A stretch of DNA of 64,000 nucleotides, from NCBI RefSeq assembly GCF_026183735.1, contig NZ_JAPFRE010000032.1, positions 1-64,000 on the forward strand, given 5' to 3'. Of this stretch, positions 45,684-54,514 are shown piece by piece. A program made the position numbers and the translations under genes. The notes below the pieces were generated by a model. It was not told the origin of the DNA. It was given only the letters and a program-made list of their open reading frames with translations, and searched no databases. Every line of letters starts with the position of its first letter. Position 1 is the first letter of the stretch. Source of the stretch: Alteromonas sp. ASW11-130 (GTDB taxonomy: Bacteria > Pseudomonadota > Gammaproteobacteria > Enterobacterales > Alteromonadaceae).

Positions 45684-46676
45684 ATGCGCCACCTTAAGTT
45701 CGTATGCAGTTTCCTGTCACTTTGCTGTTTGTTTTCCGTTGCTTGGGCAGCGGATACAAAGTCAGAAGCGGGTTTTAATGAGTATGTGAAAGGTCTGAAG
45801 GACGAAGCTTTAACACAAGGTTTCGACCAACAGTTGGTCAACGATGCTCTGAGCCATATCCAGTATCGACCTACGGTTATTAAAGCTGACAAAAACCAGC
45901 CCGAACGAAAAATTACACTCGACTCTTATCTGGCAACGCGCGTACCAGATTGGAAAGTTAAACAAGCCGTTGAATTATATGAGTCTCATCATGCGCTGCT
46001 TACAGAAATTGGCACTAAGTACGGTGTTCAGCCCCGCTTCATTGTGGCTTTATGGGGGAACGAGTCAAATTTTGGTAAAATTCAAGGCAGCCATGATGTA
46101 CTGTCCGCGTTGGCGTCGCTAGCGTACGAGGGCCGTCGCGAAACATTGTTTAAGAAACAGTTTTTTGCTGCACTAACTATTTTAGCGGAAGGACACACTT
46201 CGCTGGAGGTATTTAAGGGCTCCTGGGCGGGCGCGATGGGGCAAAGTCAGTTCATGCCCACCTCTTTTTTAACCTACGCAGTGGATTACGATGGTGATGG
46301 TCGAAAAGATATTTGGAATAGCTATGCTGACGTATTCGCTTCAATTGCTAATTATCTTTCGTCTGAGGGATGGAACGAAAAATATACATGGGGCAGACAG
46401 GTTAAACTTATGGATGAGAAGGCACTTCAGTACGCAGGATTAGATAAAAACAACTTCATGCCTCTGTCTACCTGGCAACGACGTGGTGTACGCCGATATG
46501 ATGAACAAAACTTGCCAGCTGTGCCCATCAATGCATCGCTCATTATGCCAGATGGCGAGGAGGGGCGTATTTATCTGGTCTACAATAATTTTCATACCTT
46601 GATGCGGTGGAACCGTTCCTCTTACTTCGGAGTGGCAGTAGGTTATCTGTCAGATCGCATCAAACGGGGATACTAG
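45684..46676 (+). CDS. Lytic murein transglycosylase, MltB type
   Basis: 330 residues from ATG 45684; a TTG three codons upstream is less likely. The signal peptide is MRHLKFVCSFLSLCCLFSVAWA and lacks a lipobox, so the protein is probably soluble in the periplasm. The GH103 catalytic Glu127 lies in VALWGNESNFGKIQGSHD, with AGAMGQSQFMPTSFL and DYDGDGRKDIWN downstream. It cleaves glycan strands of peptidoglycan. It starts 11 bases after ycgL and its stop overlaps the start region of ycgM (TAGTGATG). Confidence 0.92.
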   Translation: MRHLKFVCSFLSLCCLFSVAWAADTKSEAGFNEYVKGLKDEALTQGFDQQLVNDALSHIQYRPTVIKADKNQPERKITLDSYLATRVPDWKVKQAVELYESHHALLTEIGTKYGVQPRFIVALWGNESNFGKIQGSHDVLSALASLAYEGRRETLFKKQFFAALTILAEGHTSLEVFKGSWAGAMGQSQFMPTSFLTYAVDYDGDGRKDIWNSYADVFASIANYLSSEGWNEKYTWGRQVKLMDEKALQYAGLDKNNFMPLSTWQRRGVRRYDEQNLPAVPINASLIMPDGEEGRIYLVYNNFHTLMRWNRSSYFGVAVGYLSDRIKRGY

Positions 46677-46678
46677 TG

Positions 46679-47356
46679 ATGTACCAACATAGGAATAGTG
46701 CGGGTGGGGTGATTGACCTTCCTGCTAATAAAGTTGTCTGCGTGGGCAAAAATTATCAGGATCATATCGACGAAATGAACAAGCATTTCCGTTCATCTGA
46801 TTCTGCTGAACCTTTGTTATTTATGAAGCCGCTAAATTCGCTCTGTGCTTTAGAGCAGACTGTCAAAATTCCTGATGATAAAGGCGCATGTCATAATGAG
46901 GTAGAGGTAGCAATACTATTACAGCGTAGGCTTTGTCGTTGTGACGACGCCAAGGAAGCTGAGCAAGCTATTTGGGGCCTTGGTGTAGCACTCGATCTGA
47001 CGTTACGAGATATTCAGCTAAAACTTAAAAAAGCCGGTCATCCGTGGGAACGATCTAAATCATTTGATGGTAGCTGTCCAATTTCCTCTTTCGCACCTAA
47101 GTCTCAGTTTCAATGTCTCAATAATATCGACTTTAGTCTTGAGGTAAACGAATCTATTCGGCAGAAGGGCAATACTAAAGATATGTTAGTGGGTATCGTT
47201 GAATTGCTCATGAAGATGTCTCATGCCTTTACTCTGGATGTTGGTGACATCATTTTGACGGGGACACCAAGTGGAGTAGGTCCTTTACTTAAAGGAGACA
47301 CATTACGTGTTAAAATGGCTCACCATTTCGATATCCAAACTCAAGTGATCTGCTAA
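46679..47356 (+). CDS. ycgM: Fumarylacetoacetate hydrolase family protein (YcgM type)
   Basis: 225 residues from ATG 46679 (GGGGA 8 bases upstream). Longer readings lie inside the mltB-type gene. FAH fold features are KVVCVGKNYQDHIDEM, the metal site ACHNEVEVAILL (E..E) and the C-terminal GDIILTGTPSGVGPLLKGD. E. coli relatives act as acylpyruvases or oxaloacetate tautomerases. Its stop overlaps the ycgN start (TAATG), so the two are coupled. Confidence 0.92.
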   Translation: MYQHRNSAGGVIDLPANKVVCVGKNYQDHIDEMNKHFRSSDSAEPLLFMKPLNSLCALEQTVKIPDDKGACHNEVEVAILLQRRLCRCDDAKEAEQAIWGLGVALDLTLRDIQLKLKKAGHPWERSKSFDGSCPISSFAPKSQFQCLNNIDFSLEVNESIRQKGNTKDMLVGIVELLMKMSHAFTLDVGDIILTGTPSGVGPLLKGDTLRVKMAHHFDIQTQVIC

Positions 47357-47850
47357 TGACTAAGCCATTCTGGGAAACTAAAAAACTAGAGGACATGACA
47401 GAAACAGAGTGGGAGTCTCTGTGTGACGGATGTGCAAAGTGCTGTTTGCATAAATTCATCGATGATGACTCTGTAGAGGAGGCTACACCAACTGGTCAAA
47501 TTGAGTCTCACGAAAAGGTGCATTACACTAATATAGTATGCGATTTACTTAACACTAAAAGCTGTAGTTGTACTCAATACGCAGAGCGAACCCGACTGGT
47601 CCCCGATTGCGTTAAACTTACCAAAGAAAATCTTAAAGACATCTTTTTTATGCCTACCAGTTGTAGCTATCGCAGGCTCTATGAGGGCAGGGGTCTACCG
47701 TCTTGGCATCCTCTTCTAAATGCAGGAAGAAAGTCTGCTATGCACAAGCAAGGTATGTCGGTAAGGGGTAAAACAGTATTCGAACATCAAGTAGATTTAG
47801 AGCAGTTCGAGGATTATATTGCCTTGTGGCCATTGGAAGATTTGGACTAA
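47356..47850 (+). CDS. ycgN: YcgN family cysteine-cluster protein (UPF0260)
   Basis: 164 residues. The Cys cluster is LCDGCAKCCLHKF near residue 30, with further Cys in IVCDLLNTKSCSCTQYAERTRLVPDC and MPTSCSYRRLYEG. The pattern suggests a metal or Fe-S site of the YkgJ/CxxCxxCC type. The end EDYIALWPLEDLD fits the family. Function is unknown. It is coupled to ycgM by start/stop overlap. Confidence 0.92.
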   Translation: MTKPFWETKKLEDMTETEWESLCDGCAKCCLHKFIDDDSVEEATPTGQIESHEKVHYTNIVCDLLNTKSCSCTQYAERTRLVPDCVKLTKENLKDIFFMPTSCSYRRLYEGRGLPSWHPLLNAGRKSAMHKQGMSVRGKTVFEHQVDLEQFEDYIALWPLEDLD

Positions 47851-48632
47851 TGTATAACCATGTTCATCCCTACTGGTCTTTAAAATCTAGATAGATAATA
47901 AACTGACGTTTTTCCGGCCACATTATTTCTAAATGTAACTCGCCTAATTGCAGCGTTAGCTCCTGTTATACGTAAACGGATGGTCTCGATGGCCTCAAGT
48001 GCGCAGCAGCGTCTGTGGCTGACAGTTATAGTAGGGTATGCTCCAACCGACAACGACAAATGTGGGGGGGGGGGGGGCGATAGCTACGATTCTAACTTAT
48101 CCCCTTTTTTCTGCGTACACATCAAGCCTCACTCACTATACATACCTTTCAACGCACAATCAGTAGTGTTTTCACTTTTTAATGATTACCCCGTTTGTGA
48201 AGATGAGCTTGTGCTTTACATCTAGGACACTTTCTTTCAATACATTGGGGACACTGATTCAAATGCAGCGCAAATAACGATATGGGGTCCCCCTTAGGAT
48301 GCCCCATTAAGTTACGCTATCGGAACGATAGACTGGTGATGTAGAGGCAACTTACACTTTATCCCCATGGGGGCCTATTGTGAACGTGGACGCGACGAGG
48401 CCTTATACTCCGCATTCCGCTATATTTGATAATATTCAAACTGTGACGCTTGATTGGAAAGAATTGGTCAAAAAACATCTGGAGATGTTGAGCACTCCTG
48501 ACACAGTTAGGGGATAGGGCGTACAGTGTTAAACTTTTAAAATGATTAAAGTGTATCTGCTGCAAAAGCATCGAATGGTAAGCCCGATGCTTTTATCAAT
48601 ATATTTGCAGAAAGAGATGGTTATAAATTTTG
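47851..48632. other. Long gene-poor spacer with a poly-G tract
   Basis: About 780 bp between convergent genes with no credible coding frame. A run of 12 G residues lies at 48064-48075. A frame across it (47980-48225) has no ribosome binding site and no domain. A bidirectional terminator lies at 48564-48594. Short stretches such as GGGGACACTGA near 48246 look like scrap of older repeats but could not be identified. Confidence 0.5.
48564..48594 (-). terminator. Terminator of the nhaB-dsbB-GNAT transcription unit
   Basis: AAAAGCATCG and CGATGCTTTT (10 bp) flank an 11-base loop. The ends give T or A runs on both strands, so it could stop transcription from either side. It lies 39 bases past the GNAT stop. 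Confidence 0.75.
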
Positions 48633-49181
48633 CTAGGCTGTTAATCGAAATAAAAAAGCATCACGGCCGAATACGCGTTTTTGACACAGTCCTTCTTTTT
48701 CGGCGTTAAGCTTTTGAGCTACACGTATACTGGCCTTGTTAGTTGGTTCGACTAATATTTCAAGTCTCACTAATTTCATCTGTTCAAAAGCGAGTTTGAT
48801 CAGTCGTTGGTTCAAGGCCACTGCTAATCCCCTACCGGTAGCGTCAGGTCTGATCCAAAAACCTAAATTTGCGTTAAGGTGAATGGGATGTATGTAGTTA
48901 ATTACGCCCATCCCGAAACATATGGGGCCGTTCATTAGTACGTAGGCTAAACCATAATTTTGTTTACGGCTTAGTTCTAGTGCTGCCACGCACTGTCTTG
49001 CTGCAGGCAGCGTTACGGGGCACAAACTTGTACCAAGCCATGGACGAATAGATTCAACAGATTTTTGGCCTGCTTCACATAATGGGTCCACATGTTTTGA
49101 AGCTATGCGCTCAATTGTTAGCGGGCCTTCAATCGTCTGTATAGCGGGAAGTCTGCTAGGTAGGATTGAAAGGTCTATCAA
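48633..49181 (-). CDS. GNAT acetyltransferase (RimJ/RimL type)
   Basis: 182 residues of the GNAT fold: acceptor half SKHVDPLCEAGQKSVESIRPWLG, then NANLGFWIRPDATGRGLAVALNQRLIKLAF (acetyl-CoA pyrophosphate loop RPDATGRGLA) and LEILVEPTNKASIRVAQKLNAEKEG. This resembles the ribosomal-protein Ser/Ala N-acetyltransferase branch. The substrate is unproven. It overlaps dsbB by 4 bp. Confidence 0.88.
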   Translation of the reverse strand: MIDLSILPSRLPAIQTIEGPLTIERIASKHVDPLCEAGQKSVESIRPWLGTSLCPVTLPAARQCVAALELSRKQNYGLAYVLMNGPICFGMGVINYIHPIHLNANLGFWIRPDATGRGLAVALNQRLIKLAFEQMKLVRLEILVEPTNKASIRVAQKLNAEKEGLCQKRVFGRDAFLFRLTA

Positions 49182-49696
49182 AACCGACGACTACCAACCA
49201 ATCTGACTAGCAAAAAGGTTATACAAAGAACGAAGTAAACTGCAAAAATAATCACCATCCACTCTGCCATACCTATGTTCATAAAACGCCAACCATCTTC
49301 CAGGCAATCACCTTTAGCTTCAAAGATAGCCGGTAGCCATTCATGTAGAGGGGCCCATTCTGGATAATTCGGGACGATTTCACAGGTTGTGAAGAAAGGG
49401 TTGGGAGCATTCAGAATATCGACATGTTCACGTGCGATTAACCAGCCCCAACCCGACGAAACGCCCCATCCGACGAAACTTATAAAACGAGTCGGGGCGG
49501 TGTTAATTAATACCACCAACAAACCTGATAGCATTATGCCAATCATAGCTGTACGTTGATAGATGCACATAATGCATGGCTTTAGACCCATTCCATATTG
49601 GAAGTAAAGCGCTGCACCTACCAATGCGCACGCGCTTAAAAAAAGTAACAGCCATGAAGATGTATGGCCGGGCCAACGGCTTATTCCATTTAACAT
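49178..49696 (-). CDS. dsbB: Disulfide bond formation protein B
   Basis: A membrane oxidoreductase that reoxidises DsbA using quinone. I start at ATG 49696, giving 172 residues; a GGGGAG run lies just upstream. There are four membrane spans and both catalytic pairs: C41-I-M-C44 and C105/C131, nearly the same positions as in E. coli (41/44 and 104/130). The longer frame adds 11 residues that break this match. Order dsbB next to nhaB is shared with E. coli. Confidence 0.95.
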   Translation of the reverse strand: MLNGISRWPGHTSSWLLLFLSACALVGAALYFQYGMGLKPCIMCIYQRTAMIGIMLSGLLVVLINTAPTRFISFVGWGVSSGWGWLIAREHVDILNAPNPFFTTCEIVPNYPEWAPLHEWLPAIFEAKGDCLEDGWRFMNIGMAEWMVIIFAVYFVLCITFLLVRLVGSRRF

Positions 49697-49712
49697 CTGC
49701 TCCCCCCAACAA

Positions 49713-51299
49713 CTAGTGGCTCGAGTCACCCGAGACGGTATCCGCTGTGTGGTGCTCTATCAAGTTCATCTCATATAGTACAGCTGTCATATCAAGGAGA
49801 TTAAAGTATGTAGCGGCTAAGCCAACGAGCGTCAATACGACCGTGTAAGGCAATGCCATGTAGACCATTTTGCCATAGGATAAGCGTAACAGCGGGGCAA
49901 TTGCTGAAGTCAGTAAGAAGAGAAACGCTGCTTGCCCGTTTGGCGTGGCCACGCTAGGTAAATTCGTGCCTGTATTAATCGCTACTGCAAGCATATCGAA
50001 TTGATCGCGGGTAATGGTGCCTTCCTTCAACGCAGACGCTACCTCTGTGATATAAACCGAACCCACGAAAACGTTGTCGCTAACCATAGATAAGAAACCA
50101 TTTGCAAGATAGAACATAACTAACTGCGTTTTACCTTCGAAGGAGAGCGCCCAGCTTATGACCGGGTAAAACAAGCCCTGATCGATAATGACCGCTACTA
50201 TTCCGAAAAATACGCACAATAACGAGGTGAAAGGTAAGGCTTCTTCGAATGCTTTGCCCAATGCATGTTCTTCGATAACACCACTCATTGAGGTTGCCAA
50301 AACGATTATCGATAAGCCGATTAAACCAACTGAGGCCATGTGCAACGCCAAGCCAACAATTAGCCAAATACCGATAATTGCTTGAACAATTAATTTCGCA
50401 GTGTCTCTAGGGGTTCTTGTTTCATCGTTATGTTTGTCGTAGTTAACTAAAATAGCACGAACGTTTTCAGGCATTTGGGCGCCATAAGAGAACCATTTTA
50501 CTTTCTCTAGTAACATGGTTGTTAAGACACCAAAAATAAATACTGGGATTGTTATGGGACTCATACGAAGGAAAAATTCGATAAAATCCCAACCGGCTTT
50601 GTCGGCAATGATCAAATTTTGCGGCTCGCCTACCATCGTCATTACACCGCCAAGCGCCGTCCCTACTGCTGAATGCATTAAAAGATTGCGCAAAAATGCG
50701 CGAAAATCATCTAAATCTGTGCGGCCCAACTCAGGTACAGTATCATCTGTTGTATGGTCATGGTCGTGCTCGGACTGAAACTCTTTACCTGAGGCAACCT
50801 TATGGTAAATAGTATAAAAGCCTAAGCCGACACTAATAATGACCGCAATTACGGTCAAAGCATCGAGAAATGCAGATAAAAATGCCGAAGCAGCAATAAA
50901 GGCCACGGATAGTATCAGTTTATTTCTTACTTGAATTACTAATTTGGTGAATAAAAACATTAGTAAATCTTTCATGAAGTAGATACCAGCGACCATAAAG
51001 ACCAACAATAGAACTACTTCCAAATTGAGTTGAATTTCATGCAGCATGTGATCAGGGGAGGTCATCCCGATGAATAACGCTTCAATCAACAACAGTCCGC
51101 CTGGTTGTAAAGGGTAGCATTTCAACGCCATGGCGAGGGTAAAAATGAACTGTAATACTAGCGCCCAGCCTGCAACATAAGGGTTTAACATAAACAAGAA
51201 AGGGTTGACGATTAAAAACGCGATAATGGTTTTTTTGTACCAGTCGGGCGCATGCCCTAAAAAGTTACGGTAGAGTGCCACTGGCATTGACATTTGCAT
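49713..51299 (-). CDS. nhaB: Sodium/proton antiporter NhaB
   Basis: An electrogenic Na+/H+ antiporter, 528 residues with about 12 hydrophobic spans. The N-terminus ([25 protein letters not shown]) and [21 protein letters not shown] align with the E. coli protein. A cytosolic His/Asp-rich loop ([10 protein letters not shown], about residue 178) is a local addition that might sense ions. It is divergent from fadR and followed by dsbB after 16 bp, so the two are probably an operon. Confidence 0.95.
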   Translation of the reverse strand: MQMSMPVALYRNFLGHAPDWYKKTIIAFLIVNPFLFMLNPYVAGWALVLQFIFTLAMALKCYPLQPGGLLLIEALFIGMTSPDHMLHEIQLNLEVVLLLVFMVAGIYFMKDLLMFLFTKLVIQVRNKLILSVAFIAASAFLSAFLDALTVIAVIISVGLGFYTIYHKVASGKEFQSEHDHDHTTDDTVPELGRTDLDDFRAFLRNLLMHSAVGTALGGVMTMVGEPQNLIIADKAGWDFIEFFLRMSPITIPVFIFGVLTTMLLEKVKWFSYGAQMPENVRAILVNYDKHNDETRTPRDTAKLIVQAIIGIWLIVGLALHMASVGLIGLSIIVLATSMSGVIEEHALGKAFEEALPFTSLLCVFFGIVAVIIDQGLFYPVISWALSFEGKTQLVMFYLANGFLSMVSDNVFVGSVYITEVASALKEGTITRDQFDMLAVAINTGTNLPSVATPNGQAAFLFLLTSAIAPLLRLSYGKMVYMALPYTVVLTLVGLAATYFNLLDMTAVLYEMNLIEHHTADTVSGDSSH

Positions 51300-51680
51300 A
51301 TTAAGTATCCCTTAACGTCGAGACGCTGATTTATTTTGTTTCAGCTTTCTGTCTACAGTGTAGACCCGAATAGCATCATTGTTGTTAAATGCATGATTTA
51401 GTGTAATCACTTGCCCTGTCAAGATAACCTAAAAACTGTATGGGAGGAAGTCAAAAGCTTTCAAAAACCTAGGCTTAAGCCATAATTTAATCAATTGTTA
51501 TACATAATAATCAAACTTTTAAGCTTATAAGAAATTTATGGGTTTATAACGGCATATTTAGAATAAAAATGGGATGAACAAGAGGCGTATTGAATAATGA
51601 GTAATATTTGATTGTGACATTAAAAACGCATCTGGTACAATCAGTTTTACAAAAACAAAAAATGTGCATATGAGACCGTT
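51300..51680. other. Divergent nhaB/fadR promoter region
   Basis: 381 bp of AT-rich DNA with no frame, containing the fadR promoter and FadR-like operator (separate entry). The nhaB promoter is presumably nearer 51320-51420. TAGACCCGAATAG and similar are present, but no clear boxes were fixed. Confidence 0.5.
51612..51646 (+). promoter_or_regulatory. fadR promoter with overlapping FadR operator
   Basis: TTGTGA (-35, 51612-51617) and TACAAT (-10, 51636-51641) are separated by 18 bases. ATCTGGTACAATCAGTT (51630-51646) covers the -10. It differs at only three of 17 positions from the E. coli fadB FadR site as I remember it (ATCTGGTACGACCAGAT). This suggests negative autoregulation. Confidence 0.65.
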
Positions 51681-52391
51681 ATGATTTACAAAGCTCAAAG
51701 CCCAGCAGGATTTGCTGAAGAATACATCGTCGAATCAATCTGGAGCGGGCGTTTCCCACCGGGGACAATACTTCCTGCTGAGAGAGAGCTATCAGAATTA
51801 ATTGGCGTTACTCGCACCACACTGCGCGAAGTATTGCAGCGCTTAGCTCGTGATGGCTGGTTAACTATTCAGCATGGTAAGCCCACGAAAGTAAATAACT
51901 TCTGGGAAACCTGCGGGCTTAACATTCTTGAAACCCTCGCTCGATTAGATCAAGAGGGTATTCCAGAATTAGTAGATAATCTGTTGGCTGCTCGTACCAA
52001 CCTAAGTGCCGTTTTTATTCGCGGTGCTATTCGACATAATGCCGAAAAATCGGTAGAAATTATTTCCCAATATAAAGATTGTGAAGAAGATGGTTTAGCG
52101 TTTGCACAACTAGACTATCAAATAAACCACGATCTTGCATTGGCGTCTAACAACAACGTTTTTGTTCTGATGATGAATGGTTTCAGAGGATTATATTCTC
52201 GCATAGGTGGCTATTTCTTTTCTCATCAAAGTGCACGGGACGTGGCGCGTAAGTATTATTCTGAATTGCTTGCAGTAGCTGAAAAAGGCGACCACGATGC
52301 AGTGCCGATCGTCGTACGAAACTACGGCATTGAAAGTGGCAAGGTGTGGCAAGATGTGCGAGAACAGATGCCAAAAGACCTGGTCGACTGA
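51681..52391 (+). CDS. fadR: Fatty acid metabolism regulator FadR
   Basis: A 236-residue GntR-family regulator that represses fatty-acid degradation and activates unsaturated fatty-acid synthesis; long-chain acyl-CoA releases it. The N-terminal winged helix has [59 protein letters not shown] features ([15 protein letters not shown]). The all-helical FadR C-terminal domain begins near residue 80. It is divergent from nhaB, as in E. coli. A perfect terminator follows, so it is a single-gene unit. Confidence 0.96.
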   Translation: MIYKAQSPAGFAEEYIVESIWSGRFPPGTILPAERELSELIGVTRTTLREVLQRLARDGWLTIQHGKPTKVNNFWETCGLNILETLARLDQEGIPELVDNLLAARTNLSAVFIRGAIRHNAEKSVEIISQYKDCEEDGLAFAQLDYQINHDLALASNNNVFVLMMNGFRGLYSRIGGYFFSHQSARDVARKYYSELLAVAEKGDHDAVPIVVRNYGIESGKVWQDVREQMPKDLVD

Positions 52392-52394
52392 TTT

Positions 52395-52422
52395 AAAAAA
52401 AGTGCTGAAAAGCACTTTTTTC
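52395..52422 (+). terminator. Rho-independent terminator of fadR
   Basis: AAAAAAGTGCT and AGCACTTTTTT (11 bp, perfect) flank a GAAA tetraloop. Confidence 0.95.
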
Positions 52423-52490
52423 TTATATGTGGTATGAAAAAACATGTGCTATATCTTGATACTTAACTAAGAAAAATTTAGGAAAAGTGC

Positions 52491-52871
52491 ATGCAAGGTA
52501 ATCCAGTAGGTTGGTTCGAAATATATGTTGATGACATGGAGCGAGCAAAAGCCTTTTATCAGCGCGTGTTTGATATTGAGTTTGAACAAATTTCAGTTCC
52601 TTCCGAGGAAGGGCTCATAATGCAATCATTCCCTTCAAAGATGGAAAACTACGGCGCTGGAGGAGCATTAGTCAAAATGCCCGAGTATCCAGCGGGGAAC
52701 AATAGCATTCTCGTTTATTTTTCTTGTGAAGATTGTGCTGTGGAAGAAAGCCGGGTAGATGGCGCGGGTGGAGAAGTGCTACGTTCCAAGATGTCTATTG
52801 GTGAATATGGGTTTATTGCGTTATTTAAAGACACTGAAGGCAACATGCTTGGCCTGCATTCCCAGCAATAA
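52491..52871 (+). CDS. VOC family (glyoxalase-like) protein
   Basis: 126 residues with one vicinal-oxygen-chelate fold: NPVGWFEIYVDDMERAKAFYQRVFDIEF at the start and GEYGFIALFKDTEGNMLGLHSQ at the end. Metal-site candidates are Glu in WFEIYV and the C-terminal Glu/His region. Such proteins act as lyases, dioxygenases or resistance proteins; nothing here decides which. It is a single gene between the fadR terminator and the phasin. Confidence 0.85.
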   Translation: MQGNPVGWFEIYVDDMERAKAFYQRVFDIEFEQISVPSEEGLIMQSFPSKMENYGAGGALVKMPEYPAGNNSILVYFSCEDCAVEESRVDGAGGEVLRSKMSIGEYGFIALFKDTEGNMLGLHSQQ

Positions 52872-52962
52872 AAAAAGGTAAACTATTTTTGTTTTTAGTA
52901 TGCGGTTTCTAATTGTAATGGTTATTCTTTAGTCAACTTGGTTAATGAATGAGGAAATTTCC

Positions 52963-53322
52963 ATGGTTAAGACTGACACTATTAAAGGTAAATTCAACGA
53001 AGCTGAAGACTTCGCTCGTAAGATCTGGTTGGCGGGTTTAGGCGCATACGGTAAGAGTGTTGAACAAGCACAAGGTCGTTATGAGAAGCTTAGCGAAGAA
53101 GCTAGCAAGATGTTCGATGATCTGGTAGAGAAAGGTGAAACACTTGAAGATGATGCGCGTAGCAAGTTCAAGGCGACTACTAACGACGTTGAGTCTCGTG
53201 TAAGTGAAGTAAGAAAAAAACTAGGCCTGGACGTTGAACAATCAGACCAAAGAATTGAAGAATTATCTGCCAAGATTGATGCGCTGACAGAAGCTGTAGC
53301 TAAACTTGCAGCGAATAAATAA
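52963..53322 (+). CDS. Phasin family protein
   Basis: 119 residues from ATG 52963, with GAGGA 7 bases upstream; a longer frame adds six residues. It is an amphipathic all-helical protein. FARKIWLAGLGAYGKSVEQAQ is the phasin/PhaI signature, and a coiled coil ends in DQRIEELSAKIDALTEAVAKLAANK. Phasins coat polyhydroxyalkanoate granules; small Alteromonadales members may also act on other inclusions or on the nucleoid. No PHA synthase is in the window. A strong terminator separates it from the second phasin-like gene. Confidence 0.88.
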   Translation: MVKTDTIKGKFNEAEDFARKIWLAGLGAYGKSVEQAQGRYEKLSEEASKMFDDLVEKGETLEDDARSKFKATTNDVESRVSEVRKKLGLDVEQSDQRIEELSAKIDALTEAVAKLAANK

Positions 53323-53328
53323 TTTTAC

Positions 53329-53353
53329 AGCCCCGGCCACGTCGGGGCTTTTT
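53329..53353 (+). terminator. Rho-independent terminator after the phasin gene
   Basis: AGCCCCG (53329-53335) pairs with CGGGGCT (53343-53349) around a 7-base loop, followed by five T residues. Confidence 0.92.
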
Positions 53354-53386
53354 ACGTATTTTATTCACCCTAGCTTCGGAGCATGT

Positions 53387-54010
53387 ATGAGAAATTCAGA
53401 ACAACGTCCATCCCCTATCCTTGGCTGGTTTGAGGCGGGTGCAGACTTACTAGCTGCGCAGTTGTCAAAGGTAACGGCCAAAGTAAACCACAAAATTGAC
53501 GAATCGCATCAAATGTTCGACGAACTTCAACATAAAGGTGAAGATATTGAGGCAAAAATGCGTGCCACGTTGAACCCGCAGTCGATGCTAAGTGCATTGC
53601 AAGATGTGGTTGTTCATAACCCTTTTGTAACAGCGATAACACCAGGCCGCACTCAAAAACGTGTGCGTGAAGCACAACTAGACGTATTGTCTGCTAAAGT
53701 TGATGTATTGGTAGAAAATGTAGCGTTGTTGGCAGCTAAGCAAGCCACCGCCAAAGCTAAAGCTGCTGAAGAAGCGAAGGCGAAAGCGGAAGTAAAAAAA
53801 GAAAAGCAAAATACAGCAAAAGCAGTGCCTGTACAAAAATCTGAAAAAGAAGCCGTTGAAGCTAAGCAAAAAAACGCTGGCGAAGAAAAGCAGATCGAGA
53901 CTGCTACTAAGAAAGAAACAGCTACAACGAAGCAAAAAACTGTTGCGAGTAGACGTAAACCAACGCCTGGTAATCGAGGCAGTACATCAAAACCAGCGAC
54001 AAAAAAATAG
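53387..54010 (+). CDS. Phasin-like protein with Lys/Ala-rich tail (PhaF-like)
   Basis: 207 residues from ATG 53387, with GGAG 5 bases upstream; longer readings cross the preceding terminator. An N-terminal helical part (about 1-115: GWFEAGADLLAAQLSKVTAKVN, then LDVLSAKVDVLVENVALLAAKQ coiled coil) resembles phasins. The tail (about 118-207) is Lys/Ala/Glu-rich and ends RRKPTPGNRGSTSKPATKK, like the histone-H1-like tail of PhaF/AlgP proteins that bind DNA and granules. A DNA-binding role is inferred from composition only. Confidence 0.72.
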   Translation: MRNSEQRPSPILGWFEAGADLLAAQLSKVTAKVNHKIDESHQMFDELQHKGEDIEAKMRATLNPQSMLSALQDVVVHNPFVTAITPGRTQKRVREAQLDVLSAKVDVLVENVALLAAKQATAKAKAAEEAKAKAEVKKEKQNTAKAVPVQKSEKEAVEAKQKNAGEEKQIETATKKETATTKQKTVASRRKPTPGNRGSTSKPATKK

Positions 54011-54019
54011 CATAGCAAT

Positions 54020-54050
54020 AAGCCAGCAATAAGCTAATTCGCTGGCTTTC
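54020..54050 (+). terminator. Stem-loop after the second phasin-like gene
   Basis: AAGCCAGC (54020-54027) pairs with GCTGGCTT (54041-54048) across a 13-base loop. The T tract is short (TTTC). Confidence 0.5.
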
Positions 54051-54214
54051 TAGTATGTAGCACGTAAATTCTTCTAAGACCCTCGTTTTATTTATACTAA
54101 CCGGCTCTTCTATTGAATCCGCCGATTAGCGATTCCCTTCATCTTCACGAATACGGAAATCTTCCAGCTTGTCTTCGTGAATAGAATAAAAGCGAATCTA
54201 AGGCATCGCCGTGG

Positions 54215-54454
54215 CATTACGAAAATTCCTGCTCAAGGCAGGAATGACAGTGTGGATTACGAAGATTCCTGCCCGCAGCAGGAATGACGGTGTGAATTAC
54301 GAAGATTCCTGCTCAGGGCGGGAATGACAGTGTGGATTACGAAGATTCCTGCTCAAGGCTGGAATGACGGTGTGGATTACGAAGATTCCTGCTCAAGGCA
54401 GGAATGACAGTGTGGATTACGAAGATTCCTGCTCAGGGCGGGAATGACAGTGTG
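54215..54454 (+). repeat. Six tandem 40-bp repeats with internal palindrome
   Basis: Six head-to-tail 40-bp units, phased at 54215, 54255, 54295, 54335, 54375 and 54415, of the form GATTACGAAGATTCCTGCTC then AAGGCAGGAATGACAGTGTG. Each holds ATTCCTGC-N5-GCAGGAAT; units 1, 2 and 5 are perfect, the others carry a G-T pair or one mismatch. There are no spacers between units, so it is not a CRISPR. The core resembles dispersed REP-like palindromes of proteobacteria. Confidence 0.95.
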
Positions 54455-54514
54455 GCTATTGAACCCGTTCTAATAATAGATGTTTTTCACTCAGCACGAG
54501 AAAAAGGTGTTTAC

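Noticed and set aside
47980..48225. 81-codon frame containing the poly-G run
   Set aside because: No ribosome binding site or domain; the poly-Gly stretch is only the G12 tract.
54215..54454. Possible CRISPR array
   Set aside because: The 40-bp units are directly joined with no unique spacers and no cas genes are near.
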